Below, piece by piece: positions 50,778-60,189 of a stretch of 64,000 nucleotides of DNA; positions within the stretch are counted from its first letter, which is position 1, and each line of letters starts with the position of its first letter. Source of the DNA: Mesorhizobium_B sp035998495 (lineage in GTDB: Bacteria; Pseudomonadota; Alphaproteobacteria; Rhizobiales; Rhizobiaceae); the NCBI GenBank assembly GCA_035998495.1, contig DASYHP010000077.1, positions 1-64,000 on the forward strand. Reading direction: 5' to 3'. The notes beneath the pieces are model-generated. The model was not told the origin of the DNA. It did no database searches and saw only the letters and a list, made by a program, of their open reading frames with translations. A program made the position numbers and the translations under genes.

Positions 50778-51557
50778 TCAGATCTTGGCCGAGGAGACCG
50801 TGGCCTCGACGTGATCGACCAGCGCGTCGGGCAGGCGCAGCCGGCCGGCGAGGTGGTCGAGATAGCCGCGCTCGGCCCGGCTGTCGGGCTCGATGGCGAG
50901 CCGCGAGGCCGTGTAGAGCTCCACGCGCTGGGCTTCCGTCTGGGCCGAGGCGATCAGCGCGTCGAGGTCCACGGGCCGCGCCAGCTCGTCCACGAGGAAC
51001 CGCTCGCTCTCGCTGTCGAGCCCCGCGAGCTTCACGCGATCGAAAATGCGCCGGCGCTCCTCCTCGTCGATATGCCCGTCGGCGCGGGCCGCCGCGATCA
51101 TGGCGCGCACGAGGCTGAGCGCGAACTCCTCCTCGCCCTGCGGGGCGCGGGCGGGGTCGAAATCGGTGCCGGACGGTGGCGGCAGGAATTCGGGCTCGGC
51201 GGTCGGTGACGCGCCCGCGGCCCCGGTCTGCGCCGCCTGGCCCTGCTGGTGGTTCTGATAGGCCTGATAGGCCATGCTGGCGATGGCGGCCAGTCCGCCC
51301 ATCTTGATGGCCGAGCCGGCCAGGCCCTTTCCAGATCGCGTGCCGAGAAGAAGGGCGAGAAGGCCACCGGCGATGATCGGGTTCTGGCGCGCGAGGTCGG
51401 CGGCCTTGCCGGCTTGGCTGCGCACGCCTTCGGGCGAGCCGAGGCTCTTGGCGAAATCGCCCAAAGCGCCGCCGCTCAGGCCTCCGAGCGGGCTTTGTCC
51501 GCCGCCCTGCCCGCCCCGTGCGCCCAGAAACGAATCGAGAAGTTTTTTAGCGTCCAC
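50778..51557 (-). CDS. DUF533 family protein (TerB-like C-terminus)
   Basis: The 259-residue product has a glycine-rich N-terminus, a hydrophobic segment NPIIAGGLLALLLGTRSGKG, then a TerB-like helical domain beginning FALSLVRAMIAAARADGHID with EEERRRIFDRV and ending VDHVEATVSSAKI. It is DUF533 (YebE-type), probably inner-membrane attached, of unknown function. GTG 51557 has AGGAGG 8 nt upstream. Confidence 0.85.
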   Translation of the reverse strand: MDAKKLLDSFLGARGGQGGGQSPLGGLSGGALGDFAKSLGSPEGVRSQAGKAADLARQNPIIAGGLLALLLGTRSGKGLAGSAIKMGGLAAIASMAYQAYQNHQQGQAAQTGAAGASPTAEPEFLPPPSGTDFDPARAPQGEEEFALSLVRAMIAAARADGHIDEEERRRIFDRVKLAGLDSESERFLVDELARPVDLDALIASAQTEAQRVELYTASRLAIEPDSRAERGYLDHLAGRLRLPDALVDHVEATVSSAKI

Positions 51558-51576
51558 GTCCAAACCTCCTGCCCTG

Positions 51577-51680
51577 GAGCATGATCGATTCAGGTCGAAG
51601 CGGTCATGCTCCGCGGGTCCTTGTTCTTGCGCATGACCTTGGTCCGAAAAAATCTGCAACGTTTCGGGATCACGCGCCGG
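51577..51680. repeat. Dispersed palindromic intergenic element, copy D
   Basis: GAGCATGATCGATTCAGGTC with GAAGCGGTCATGCTC (51577-51610), followed by GCATGACCTTGGTCCGAAAA, AATCTGCAACGTTTCGGGATCACGC (51631-51676), a reverse-orientation unit with TCCGAAAA / TTTCGGGATC arms. It lies between DUF533 and trhO. Confidence 0.65.
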
Positions 51681-51759
51681 CGGCGCCCGGCATGGACGCT
51701 TCGTCCGGTCGGACAGGTAGGTGCGGCCGGGGGAATTGCAACAATGGGCGAAAACCGGC

Positions 51760-52677
51760 TTAGCGCAGGTGCGGCGCGCGGCCTCGTGTCGCCGCCAGCT
51801 CCACCTGCCGTTGGCGTTCGGCGAAGCGTCGCCGGTCGGCTTCGGTCCGCGCCTCGGCGCAATGCAGGCAGGACACGCCCTCGGAAAAATCCGGGCGCTG
51901 TTGCTCTTCGGGCGTGAGAGGCATGCGGCAGGCGCGGCACAGTTTCGCCTCGCCCGCTTCGAGGCCGGGGCCGACCGCCACGCGCTCGTCGAACACGAAG
52001 CACTCGCCCTGCCAAAGGCTTGCGCCTTCGCCGCGCTCGGCCAGATAGGCGAGGATGCCGCCCCCGAGCTGGAGGACGGGACCGAAGCCGTTGCGCTGCA
52101 TCCAGGCGCTGGCCTTCTCGCAGCGGATGCCGCCCGTGCAGAACATGGCGATCCGCTTGCCCCGCAATTGCTCGCGGTGGGCTTCGGCCCAGCGGGGAAA
52201 ATCGCGAAAGCTTTTCATGCCGGGGTCGAGCGCGCCGGAAAACGTGCCGAGCCGCACCTCGAACGCGTTGCGCGTGTCGATGACGGCCGTGTCGGGGGCT
52301 TGCAGGAGGGCGTCCCATTGGGCGGGCGGCACATGGGTTCCGGTGTCTCGGGCGGGATCGACGCCGGCCGCGCACAGGGTGACGATCTCGGGCTTGATCC
52401 GCACCTTGAAGCGGCGGAAGGGCGGGGTGGCGGCCCCGCTCCAGCACACGGGGAGCGGGCCGGCGGCGGCCGCGACCGCCTCCACGAAGATCTCGAGATC
52501 CTTTCGCGTGGTCGCCGACAGCGTGGCGTTGACGCCCTCGGGAGCCAGGATCAGCGTGCCGCGAACGCCCAAGCGTCGGCCCGTCGCCTCCCACGCCTCG
52601 CGGAGCGCGGGCAGGTCGGAGAGCGGCGCGAATCGGTAGAAGCCGGCGACGGGAACGGCGGAAGCGGCGGATGTCAT
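51760..52677 (-). CDS. trhO: tRNA uridine(34) hydroxylase TrhO (YceA), rhodanese domain
   Basis: The 305-residue product has an N-terminal acylphosphatase-like domain (GTLILAPEGVNATLS). The rhodanese domain has VIDTRNAFEV and active-site Cys in MFCTGGIRCEKASAW. The C-terminal part has the zinc-type C-x2-C and C-x2-C pairs LCRACRMPL and VSCLHCAE. TrhO forms ho5U34 in wobble positions using oxygen. The protein ends with a short basic tail. Confidence 0.92.
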   Translation of the reverse strand: MTSAASAVPVAGFYRFAPLSDLPALREAWEATGRRLGVRGTLILAPEGVNATLSATTRKDLEIFVEAVAAAAGPLPVCWSGAATPPFRRFKVRIKPEIVTLCAAGVDPARDTGTHVPPAQWDALLQAPDTAVIDTRNAFEVRLGTFSGALDPGMKSFRDFPRWAEAHREQLRGKRIAMFCTGGIRCEKASAWMQRNGFGPVLQLGGGILAYLAERGEGASLWQGECFVFDERVAVGPGLEAGEAKLCRACRMPLTPEEQQRPDFSEGVSCLHCAEARTEADRRRFAERQRQVELAATRGRAPHLR

Positions 52678-52792
52678 GGCGCAGGACCTAAGCGCGGGAT
52701 GGGGCGGCCGCAAGGCGGTTGAGGCCGCCATCGGCCAGCCGCAGTGACGGAGGTGTCTAGGAGCCCGTCTCGATTTCCTTTAAGCCCGAGCC

Positions 52793-53425
52793 ATGGCCAA
52801 CGCTTCCCTTCTCGCGCTGCTCGGCGCCCAACCCGTGATCCCCGTGCTGCGGATCGATGATCCCGAACATGCCGCGCCGCTGGCGCGCGCGCTCGCCAAA
52901 GGCGGGCTGCCCCTCATCGAGATCACCTTGCGCACGCCTTCGGCGCTGGAGGCGATCCGCCGGGCGGCGGACGGGGCTCCCGAAGCGGTGGTGGGCGCGG
53001 GCACGGTTTTGTCGCCCCGACAGTTCGAGGCGGCGGCGGGTGCCGGCGCGCGCTTCGTCGTGAGCCCCGGCCTGACCCCGGCCCTGGCGGCGACGGCGGA
53101 CGGGAGCGGCACGCCATTCCTGCCGGGCGCCACCACGGCGAGCGAGGTGATGGCCGCGCAAGAGCTCGGCTTCTCGTTCCTGAAATTCTTCCCCGCTGAG
53201 GCCGCCGGCGGCGCGGCCTTCCTCAAGGCGCTGGCCTCGCCGATCCCGGATGTGCGCTTCTGCCCCACTGGCGGGGTGGGTGAAGGGAACGCCCGCGCCT
53301 ATCTCGACCTGCCCAACGTGGCCTGCGTGGGCGGCTCCTGGGTCGCCCCGGACGCGTTTGTGCGGGACGGGCGCTGGGACGAGATCGAGCGCTTGGCGCG
53401 GGCGGCATCAAGCCTTCGGGGATAG
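52793..53425 (+). CDS. eda: 2-dehydro-3-deoxy-phosphogluconate (KDPG) aldolase
   Basis: The 210-residue product has PVIPVLRIDDPEHAAPLA, the catalytic Glu in LPLIEITLRTP, GAGTVLSP, the Schiff-base Lys in SFLKFFPAEAAGG and CPTGGVGEGNA. It cleaves KDPG to pyruvate and glyceraldehyde 3-phosphate in the Entner-Doudoroff pathway. No edd or zwf is nearby. A terminator follows 30 bp after the stop. Confidence 0.94.
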   Translation: MANASLLALLGAQPVIPVLRIDDPEHAAPLARALAKGGLPLIEITLRTPSALEAIRRAADGAPEAVVGAGTVLSPRQFEAAAGAGARFVVSPGLTPALAATADGSGTPFLPGATTASEVMAAQELGFSFLKFFPAEAAGGAAFLKALASPIPDVRFCPTGGVGEGNARAYLDLPNVACVGGSWVAPDAFVRDGRWDEIERLARAASSLRG

Positions 53426-53454
53426 CCGGCACGGCCGAAGGAGCCGCAACGAAA

Positions 53455-53480
53455 AACGCCGGTCCTGGGACCGGCGTTCT
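53455..53480 (+). terminator. Terminator between convergent eda and DUF882 genes
   Basis: AACGCCGGTCC (53455-53465) pairs with GGACCGGCGTT (53468-53478). A-rich sequence precedes and CTTGTTT follows, so it can serve both directions. Confidence 0.8.
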
Positions 53481-53512
53481 TGTTTCGGCGTTTTGGAAGA
53501 GCCGGAGGCGGG

Positions 53513-55336
53513 TTACTCGAACCGCGCCACCGACAAGAAGGTCACGGCGCTGCCCGTGAAGCGGTTGGCCGGCGCGGCCTGCCCGCTCGGCTGGAAGCCC
53601 GTGGTGTAGACTTCGCGCGGAGCGGTGCGCACCAAGTTCTGCGCGAAGGCCGGGGCCCTGGCGCCTTTCGCGCGGGCCGCCACGGCGTCGCCCTGGAGGG
53701 CCCAGCGCGCGGCATCGGGCTGAGCCGCCACCACGACCGGCTTGGGCTCGGGCTTGAGGTCGCGCCTGGTGGGCCGCGCCGCCTTGCCCGTGGTCTTCAC
53801 CTCGGAGAAGGAGGCAGCATGACCCCGGGACGCCATCGAGGCCGGCAGGTCCGAGCGGGACGGCAAGGCGGGCTGCAGGCTCGCCACCGTCGTCGGTTCG
53901 CCATCGGCCGGCGACAGGCCGGGCACGGCGGCCGTTTCCGGCAGAGCCGGCGCAGGTTCCCGCGAGGGCAGGAACCCTTCGGCCAGGGCCGCGACCGTCG
54001 CGACGGCCGGCGCGTCCGGCCGGGCGGCGGGGATCGGCGCCACCAGCGTTTCGGCCTTCTCCAGCGTGGCCGGCTGCTCGGCCAGCGCCATCAGCACGGC
54101 GGCATCCGTCTCCGGCTGCGCCGCCGGCGTGGCCTCGGGACGCCGGGATTCGGGGCGCCAGGTCGGCAGCGGAACACCAGCGGCGAGTTCGGCCGGCGCT
54201 TCCTCGGCGATCGCCGCCGGCGCGGCTTGCGCGGCTTCGGCCACCATCTCCGCCACCGCGTCCACGGCCTGCGGCTCGTTCTCGGGCCGCGGCGCCCATT
54301 GCGGCAGCGGCACGTCGCTCGGCGACAGGCTGGCGATCACGGCCTCGGGTGTGTCGGGCAGCGCTTCTTGCACAGGCGCGGGCTCTTCCGCGGGCGGCAA
54401 GGAGGCGGGTTGCGCCAATTCCGGCGGCACGATCTTGATGCCGGGCTTTTCGGGCTCGGCGGGCTTGGCCTTCACCTCGGCCTTCGGCTTGGCCTTGGGC
54501 TTCACCTCGACGGCCTCCTCGGGGATGCCGCCGCTTTCCTCCTCCTCGTCCGCGCCTCCGCCGCCGAACAGGGTGGCGAGCAGGTTGCCGCCCTTGCTCT
54601 TCTTTGACGACGACGCGCTGGCGATGGCGAGTTCGCCCGAGCTCTTCCGCGACTTGTAGGCGGCGACCGCCTGTTCGAAGCCCGGCAGGGGCTTGCCGTC
54701 GGACGGCACATGCAGGGTCTTGCCGTTCGGGAACACCGCGACCAGCTCCTTGCGGCTCATCTTGGGCCAGTGGCGCACATTGCCGACGTCGAAATGCACG
54801 AAGGGCGAGCCGGACGAGGGGTAATAGCCCACGCCGCCGCCCTGCATCCTGAGGCCCACCTCGCGCAGCTTCTTGAGCTTCACGCCGGGGATGTAGAAGT
54901 CCATCGCCTTGCCCAGCATGTGCTGGCTCTTGTTGGCGACGCCCTTGGAGCGCTTGCGCAGCATGGAGTTCGTGGCCGGCGAGCGGTAGGCCGAGACCAC
55001 ATGGATGTAGTCCCTGGCGCCGGACTGCTGATAGGCTTCCCACACCAGGTCGAGCAGGCGCGGGTCCATCTTGGTGGGTTCGTTGCGGCGCCAGTCGCGC
55101 AGAAACTGATTGATCTTCTTGAGGCCCGCCGCGTCGTAGCGCCCGTTGCGCTTGTAGACGATCTCGGCGCGTTCCTTGGTGTGGATGAAAAAGAGCTTCA
55201 GCGTCCTCGTTTCGGCCGACGCTGGCGAGCCGGCGAGAAACAGAAACCCAAGAGCGGACAACAGGCCCGCGATCCACAGCCGGCCGCCCCTCTCGAAGAA
55301 GCCCTGGCCGCTGCGTGCTCGGTGATGGTCGGTCAA
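53513..55336 (-). CDS. DUF882 (M15-type peptidase fold) protein with long Pro/Ala-rich tail
   Basis: The product (about 607 residues) has a signal or anchor segment near residues 15-45 (LWIAGLLSALGFLFLAGSPA). The M15-like zinc domain shows SAYRSPATNSMLRKRSKG, SQHMLGKAMDFYIPG (His, Asp) and GSPFVHFDVGNVRHW (His). About 380 further residues are low-complexity, with repeated DVPLPQWAPRP, GVPLPTWRPE and APIPAARP blocks. It probably cleaves or binds cell-wall peptides. The start is uncertain: TTG 55336 is used, and TTG 55393 is also in frame. Confidence 0.8.
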   Translation of the reverse strand: MTDHHRARSGQGFFERGGRLWIAGLLSALGFLFLAGSPASAETRTLKLFFIHTKERAEIVYKRNGRYDAAGLKKINQFLRDWRRNEPTKMDPRLLDLVWEAYQQSGARDYIHVVSAYRSPATNSMLRKRSKGVANKSQHMLGKAMDFYIPGVKLKKLREVGLRMQGGGVGYYPSSGSPFVHFDVGNVRHWPKMSRKELVAVFPNGKTLHVPSDGKPLPGFEQAVAAYKSRKSSGELAIASASSSKKSKGGNLLATLFGGGGADEEEESGGIPEEAVEVKPKAKPKAEVKAKPAEPEKPGIKIVPPELAQPASLPPAEEPAPVQEALPDTPEAVIASLSPSDVPLPQWAPRPENEPQAVDAVAEMVAEAAQAAPAAIAEEAPAELAAGVPLPTWRPESRRPEATPAAQPETDAAVLMALAEQPATLEKAETLVAPIPAARPDAPAVATVAALAEGFLPSREPAPALPETAAVPGLSPADGEPTTVASLQPALPSRSDLPASMASRGHAASFSEVKTTGKAARPTRRDLKPEPKPVVVAAQPDAARWALQGDAVAARAKGARAPAFAQNLVRTAPREVYTTGFQPSGQAAPANRFTGSAVTFLSVARFE

Positions 55337-55549
55337 ATCGAAGCGCCCCTTAGCCCGGCAACTGGGCTCGATGATCGGCTCGTCTTCCCCCAAGATCCTG
55401 TTCCGGAGCTTGCGTGAGCCACACCCCGGAGCATCGACCTTTTTGGTTAATCACCCCTTAGTGAAGCCGAAATGCGGTCACACCGTGGCGTTTTTTCGGC
55501 TCGACTGCGCCCTCTCCTCTTGTGGTGAATCCAATCTTTCGCTCGGCTG

Positions 55550-57085
55550 TCAAGAGGCGAGCCGTTCGGAAGCCTCTTCTTCCGGCTCTTCCCCGCCCTC
55601 GATTCCGTGCTCCCTTAACTTGCGATAAAGCGTCGAGCGGCCGATCCTGAGCCGGCGCGCCACCTCGCTCATCTGCCCGCCGTAATGGGCGAGCGCGAAG
55701 CGGATCATGTCGAGCTCGAGCTCGGCGAGCGGCCGCACCTCGCCATGTCCGTCGAGCGCCGGAAGCAGACCGGGGCTCCGCAGCGGCTCGGAGAACGACG
55801 GCGCGAGCCCGCGCGGCGCAGGCTCGGCGGCCGGCGCCGGATCGGACGCGGGCGAAAACGCGGGCGCTTTTGCTTCGCTTCGCGCCGGAAGGCTCATCTG
55901 CGCGCGGATCTGCGGGAACTCGTCCTCGGTCAGCGTGTCGCCCTCGGCCAGCACGGCGGCGCGCAGCACGGCGTTTTCGAGCTGCCGGATGTTGCCCGGC
56001 CAGTCGAAGCCCTGTAGCAGCGCGAGCGCCGAGCGCGAGATGCCCGTCACCCGGCCGATGGGCGAGGCCGCCCCCGCCTTGGCGATGAAGCGCTCGACCA
56101 GCATGGGCACGTCCTCGGGCCGGGCGCGCAGCGGCGGAAGCATGATCGGGAAGACGTTCAGGCGATAGAACAGGTCCTCGCGAAAGAGCCCCTCGCGCAC
56201 GCGCTCGATCAGGTTGCGATGGGTCGCCGAGATCAGGCGGATGTCCACTTTCACGGTCTGCCGTCCGCCGACCGGATCGACCTCGCCCTCCTGCACGGCC
56301 CGCAAAAGCTTCACCTGAGCGGGGAGCGGCAGGTCGCCCACCTCGTCCAGGAACAGCGTGCCGCCGTCGGCCTCCACGAACTTTCCCGCGTGGCGCTCGC
56401 TGGCGCCGGTGAACGCGCCCTTCTCATGGCCGAACAGGATCGATTCCACGAGGTTCTCGGGGATCGCGCCGCAGTTCACCGTCACGAAGGGCTTTCCCTT
56501 GCGCGGGCCGCCCGCGCGGATCGCGCGGGCGAGCACCTCCTTGCCCACGCCCGACTCGCCCTCGATCAGCACGGGGATGTCGGCGGCGGCGGCCTTTCGC
56601 GCGAGCCTCAGCGCGCGCTCCATGGCCGGGCTCCTGGTGGACAGCTCCTTGAGCGACGGGCTGCCGCCGCCCCGCCGCCGTTCGGCCCGCGCCTGCGCCT
56701 CGCCGCCAAGCGCCGCGACCTTGAGGGCGTTCTCCACCGCCGCCCCAAGCTTGGGCGGGCTTGCTGGCTTGACCACGAAGTCGAATGCGCCCTCCCGCAT
56801 GGCGCCCACGGCGGTGTCGATGCCGCCCTGCGCCGTCTGAACGATCACGGGAAGGGTGAGGCCGAGCTCGCGCATGCGGCGCAGCACGGCCAGGCCGTCG
56901 GGCCCGCCGGGCATCACGAGGTCGAGGATCACGGCCCCGAACCGGCCCGCCTCGGCTTCCAGCATTCGCAAGGCCTGCGCGCCGTTCTCCGCCGACGCGG
57001 TTTGATGGCCGGAGCGTTCGAGCGCCGCCTGCACGAGCCGGCGTTGAACGGGGTCGTCGTCCACGACGAGGATGGCGGCGGTCAT
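55550..57085 (-). CDS. Sigma-54-dependent response regulator (NtrC family)
   Basis: The 511-residue product has a receiver with Asp55 in VILDLVMPGG, the AAA+ domain with GESGVGKE, GAFTGASERHAGKF (the sigma-54 contact loop), LDEVGDLPL and LFYRLNVFP. A Pro/Ala linker follows, then a Fis-type helix-turn-helix MSEVARRLRIGRSTLYRKL at the C-terminus. It should activate RpoN promoters when phosphorylated; no cognate kinase is adjacent. It lies upstream of the DUF882 gene on the same strand with about 200 bp between. Confidence 0.92.
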   Translation of the reverse strand: MTAAILVVDDDPVQRRLVQAALERSGHQTASAENGAQALRMLEAEAGRFGAVILDLVMPGGPDGLAVLRRMRELGLTLPVIVQTAQGGIDTAVGAMREGAFDFVVKPASPPKLGAAVENALKVAALGGEAQARAERRRGGGSPSLKELSTRSPAMERALRLARKAAAADIPVLIEGESGVGKEVLARAIRAGGPRKGKPFVTVNCGAIPENLVESILFGHEKGAFTGASERHAGKFVEADGGTLFLDEVGDLPLPAQVKLLRAVQEGEVDPVGGRQTVKVDIRLISATHRNLIERVREGLFREDLFYRLNVFPIMLPPLRARPEDVPMLVERFIAKAGAASPIGRVTGISRSALALLQGFDWPGNIRQLENAVLRAAVLAEGDTLTEDEFPQIRAQMSLPARSEAKAPAFSPASDPAPAAEPAPRGLAPSFSEPLRSPGLLPALDGHGEVRPLAELELDMIRFALAHYGGQMSEVARRLRIGRSTLYRKLREHGIEGGEEPEEEASERLAS

Positions 57086-57133
57086 GGCGTCGGTGCCTTG
57101 CTCAAGTGGATGCTCTACCGGTTTTCGGTTCGC

Positions 57134-57200
57134 GGCATGATCTTGCCTGGAAGTCTGCAACCTTTCGCTGCCGCGGACCTTCGCTTCGGGATCGTGCCGT
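57134..57200. repeat. Dispersed palindromic intergenic element, copy C
   Basis: GGCATGATCTTGCCTGGAAG, TCTGCAACCTTTCGCTGCCG, CGGACCTTCGCTTCGGGATC, GTGCC: the reverse-orientation counterpart of the copy at 62464, with the same block order when complemented. It lies between the sigma-54 regulator and pepF. Confidence 0.7.
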
Positions 57201-57334
57201 TGCCCAAGAATCGCCGGGGATCCGCGGAAACTGGATCATTCTGGCGCAGCGGGATAAACAGGCCCTCAACAAAAGCCCTCGCCGCGCGCCTCGCCGCCGC
57301 GGAGAGGGCCGCACCACAGGATCGCTCGACACCC

Positions 57335-59176
57335 ATGCCGCACGCCGCTTCCGCCTCCCCGACCTCCGCGCGCGCCGCCCCGGCCGCCTCGCCGCCCGAA
57401 GCGGAGGCCTTGCCCGAATGGAACCTCGCAGACCTTTATGCGGGCATCGACGCGCCCGAGCTTCACGCCGACATCCGCCGCGCGCTTGAGCAGGCTGCCG
57501 CGTTCGAGGCGCGCTGGAAGGGCCGCTTGGCCGATGAAGCGGGCAAGGGCGGCCAGGGACGGCTCGGCCAAACGCTGGAGGAATATGAAGCCTTGGAGGA
57601 GCTGATCGGCAGGATCGCCACCTATGCCGGCCTGCTTTACGCCGGCGACACCGCCGACCCCGCGCGGGGGAAACTCTATGGCGACGTCAACGAGAAGATG
57701 ACGGACGCCGGCGCGAAGCTGTTGTTCTTCGCGCTGGAGCTCAACCGCATCGACGACGCGCTCATCGAAGCGGCGCTCGACGCCGATCCGCGCTTCGGGC
57801 GCTACCGGCCCTGGGTGCTCGACCTGCGCAAGGAGAAGCCGTTCCAGCTCGAGGATCGGGTGGAGCAGCTTTTCCACGAGAAGAGCGTGACGGGCCGCGG
57901 CGCATGGAACCGGCTCTTCGACGAGACCATGACGGACCTGCGCTTCGAAGTGGACGGCGAAAGCCTGTCGCTCGAGCCCACGCTCAACAGGCTGCAGGAT
58001 GCGGATGGGGAGGTCCGCCGGGCTGCTGCCGAGGCCCTCGCCGGGACCTTCCGGGAGCATGTCCGCACGTTCACGCTGATCACCAACACGCTCGCCAAGG
58101 ACAAGGAGATTTCCGACCGCTGGCGCGGGTTCTCCGACATCGCCGACTCACGCCACCTCGCCAACCGCGTGGAGCGCGAGGTGGTGGACGCGCTGGCCGA
58201 GGCCGTTCGCGCGGCCTATCCCAGACTGTCGCACCGCTATTACCGGCTGAAGGCGAAATGGCTTCGGCTGGAGCGCCTGAACCACTGGGACCGCAACGCG
58301 CCGCTCCCCGAGACGCCGAAGGCCGTGATCGGCTGGGACGAGGCCAGGAACACGGTGCTCGCCGCCTATCACCGCTTCGCGCCGGAAATGGCCGACATCG
58401 CCCGAAACTTCTTCGACCGTTCCTGGATCGACGCGGGCGTGCGGCCGGGCAAGGCGCCGGGCGCGTTCTCGCACCCGGCGGTGCCTTCGGTGCACCCTTA
58501 TGTGATGCTCAACTACCTGGGCAAGCCGCGCGATGTGATGGTGCTCGCCCATGAACTCGGCCATGGCGTCCACCAGGTCCTGGCAGGCTCGCAAGGGCCG
58601 CTGATGTCGGCCACGCCGCTGACGCTCGCCGAGACGGCGTCGGTGTTCGGCGAGATGCTGACCTTCCGGATGCTTCTGGAAAAGACCACCGACCGGCGGG
58701 AGCGCAAGGCGATGCTCGCCCAGAAGGTGGAGGACATGATCAACACAGTGGTGCGCCAGATCGCCTTCTACGAGTTCGAGCGCAAGATCCACGCGGAGCG
58801 CAGGAACGGCGAGCTGACGGCCGAGCGGATCGGCGAGTTCTGGCTTCAGGCGCAGCGCGAGAGCCTGGGCGAGGGAATTGCGCTGCGCGAGGGCTACGAG
58901 CTCTTCTGGTGCTACATCCCCCACTTCATCCACTCGCCCTTCTATGTCTATGCCTACGCCTTCGGCGACTGCCTCGTGAACTCGCTCTACGCCGTCTATC
59001 TGAACGCCGAGGAGGGATTCCGGGAGAAGTATTTCGACATGCTGAGGGCGGGCGGCACCAAGCACCATTCGGAGCTTCTGGCGCCGTTCGGCCTGGACGC
59101 TGCGGACCCCGGCTTCTGGAGCCGCGGGCTCCAGGTGATCGAAGGGCTGATCGACGAGCTGGAGGGGATGGATTGA
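57335..59176 (+). CDS. pepF: Oligoendopeptidase F, M3 family
   Basis: The 613-residue product has WNLADLYAGIDAPEL near the N-terminus, the zinc motif VLAHELGHGVHQ (HExxH), then LTLAETASVFGEML with the third ligand Glu, and FYVYAYAFGDCLVNSLYAVY. It is cytosolic and degrades oligopeptides. ATG 57335 is used; the frame is open far upstream because of high GC only. Its stop overlaps the next gene's TTG region (4 bp). Confidence 0.92.
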   Translation: MPHAASASPTSARAAPAASPPEAEALPEWNLADLYAGIDAPELHADIRRALEQAAAFEARWKGRLADEAGKGGQGRLGQTLEEYEALEELIGRIATYAGLLYAGDTADPARGKLYGDVNEKMTDAGAKLLFFALELNRIDDALIEAALDADPRFGRYRPWVLDLRKEKPFQLEDRVEQLFHEKSVTGRGAWNRLFDETMTDLRFEVDGESLSLEPTLNRLQDADGEVRRAAAEALAGTFREHVRTFTLITNTLAKDKEISDRWRGFSDIADSRHLANRVEREVVDALAEAVRAAYPRLSHRYYRLKAKWLRLERLNHWDRNAPLPETPKAVIGWDEARNTVLAAYHRFAPEMADIARNFFDRSWIDAGVRPGKAPGAFSHPAVPSVHPYVMLNYLGKPRDVMVLAHELGHGVHQVLAGSQGPLMSATPLTLAETASVFGEMLTFRMLLEKTTDRRERKAMLAQKVEDMINTVVRQIAFYEFERKIHAERRNGELTAERIGEFWLQAQRESLGEGIALREGYELFWCYIPHFIHSPFYVYAYAFGDCLVNSLYAVYLNAEEGFREKYFDMLRAGGTKHHSELLAPFGLDAADPGFWSRGLQVIEGLIDELEGMD

Positions 59177-60138
59177 GGGGCACCTTGCCGGCCCACACGC
59201 CCTATGATGGCTCGGGAAAACTGTTCCAGATCGGGCTGAAGCCGCTCGACCTCTGGGATTGGATCGAGATCGACGGGTTTTTGGAAGATTTCTTGGCGGA
59301 GAAGGGCCGGCTGTTCGCGCTCCACGGCGAGAACGTGTTCGTGGCGGAAAAGGGCAGCGAAGCGGGGCAGCGCGAGGTGCTGGCGCTTCTGGCTGAGCAT
59401 CTGCTGCGGCACTTCCCCCCGCTATACCGGCGCGAGGGCGATGTGCTGCGTGTCGGCGCGACGGGCCGGACGGTCAGGCTGGACGATGCCGCCGAGCCGC
59501 CGCTGTGGACGGCGGCCAAGCTCGTGCCGGAAGATTTGGTGCTGATGCGGAAAGGCCCGGGCGGCTGGCGGCTCGCCGCCGCGTCGCTGTCCTTTCCGTC
59601 CTCCTGGACACTTTCCGAAAAGTTCGGCCGGCCTCTGGGCGACATCCACGCGCCCGTGCCGGGCTTCGGGCGCGGCACGCGCATGGCCGAGGTGATCGAC
59701 CGCATCTTCGACAATCTCAAGCCCGATCAGCCCGCCCAGCGGTGGAACTGGTCGCTGCAGGGCGACCGGACGCTTTACCTGCCCTTTTCGCATGCCGAGC
59801 GCGTGGACCGGACGGAAGCCGCGCCGACGCCGCGCCTTCCCGGACCCGACCCGGTGGCGGCCGCCTTCATTCGCGTGGAAAAGCAGACATTGAGGAAGCT
59901 GCCCGACACGGGCGACATCCTCTTCACCATCCGCATCCATCTCGACCCCATGCGCTGGATGCGCGAGCACAAGGAGGGACCGCAGGTCGCGCGCAAATTC
60001 GCCGAGCAGTTGGAAGCCCTGGACGAGCCGCAGCTCGCCTACAAGGGTTTCTCGGCCGACCGCGAGCGCCTGGTCCGCGCCCTGCGCGGTTTGGCCGAAG
60101 CGCCGGCCCCTTTATCCCGAGCGCCATCTGTGGTTTGA
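59173..60138 (+). CDS. DUF3445 heme-dependent oxidative N-demethylase family protein
   Basis: The 321-residue product has YDGSGKLFQIGLKPLDLWDW, FPSSWTLSEKFGRPLGDIHAPVPGF (conserved core), RWNWSLQGDRTLYLPF and LRKLPDTGDILFTIRIHLDPM. These are typical of DUF3445, which includes the dimethylamine mono-oxygenase/HODM family. The start is TTG 59173 with GGAGGGG 6 nt upstream, overlapping the pepF stop. Substrates in this branch are not known; a C1/methylamine role is inference. Confidence 0.85.
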   Translation: MRGTLPAHTPYDGSGKLFQIGLKPLDLWDWIEIDGFLEDFLAEKGRLFALHGENVFVAEKGSEAGQREVLALLAEHLLRHFPPLYRREGDVLRVGATGRTVRLDDAAEPPLWTAAKLVPEDLVLMRKGPGGWRLAAASLSFPSSWTLSEKFGRPLGDIHAPVPGFGRGTRMAEVIDRIFDNLKPDQPAQRWNWSLQGDRTLYLPFSHAERVDRTEAAPTPRLPGPDPVAAAFIRVEKQTLRKLPDTGDILFTIRIHLDPMRWMREHKEGPQVARKFAEQLEALDEPQLAYKGFSADRERLVRALRGLAEAPAPLSRAPSVV

Positions 60139-60189
60139 GCGGGCGACATTTCCTTCCGCCCTTCCGATCCACGAGCCCAAGGGAAAATC

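Noticed and set aside
56219..57334. A 372-codon in-frame extension upstream of pepF
   Set aside because: It is antisense to the sigma-54 regulator (Walker A and GAFTGA on the other strand); pepF starts at ATG 57335.
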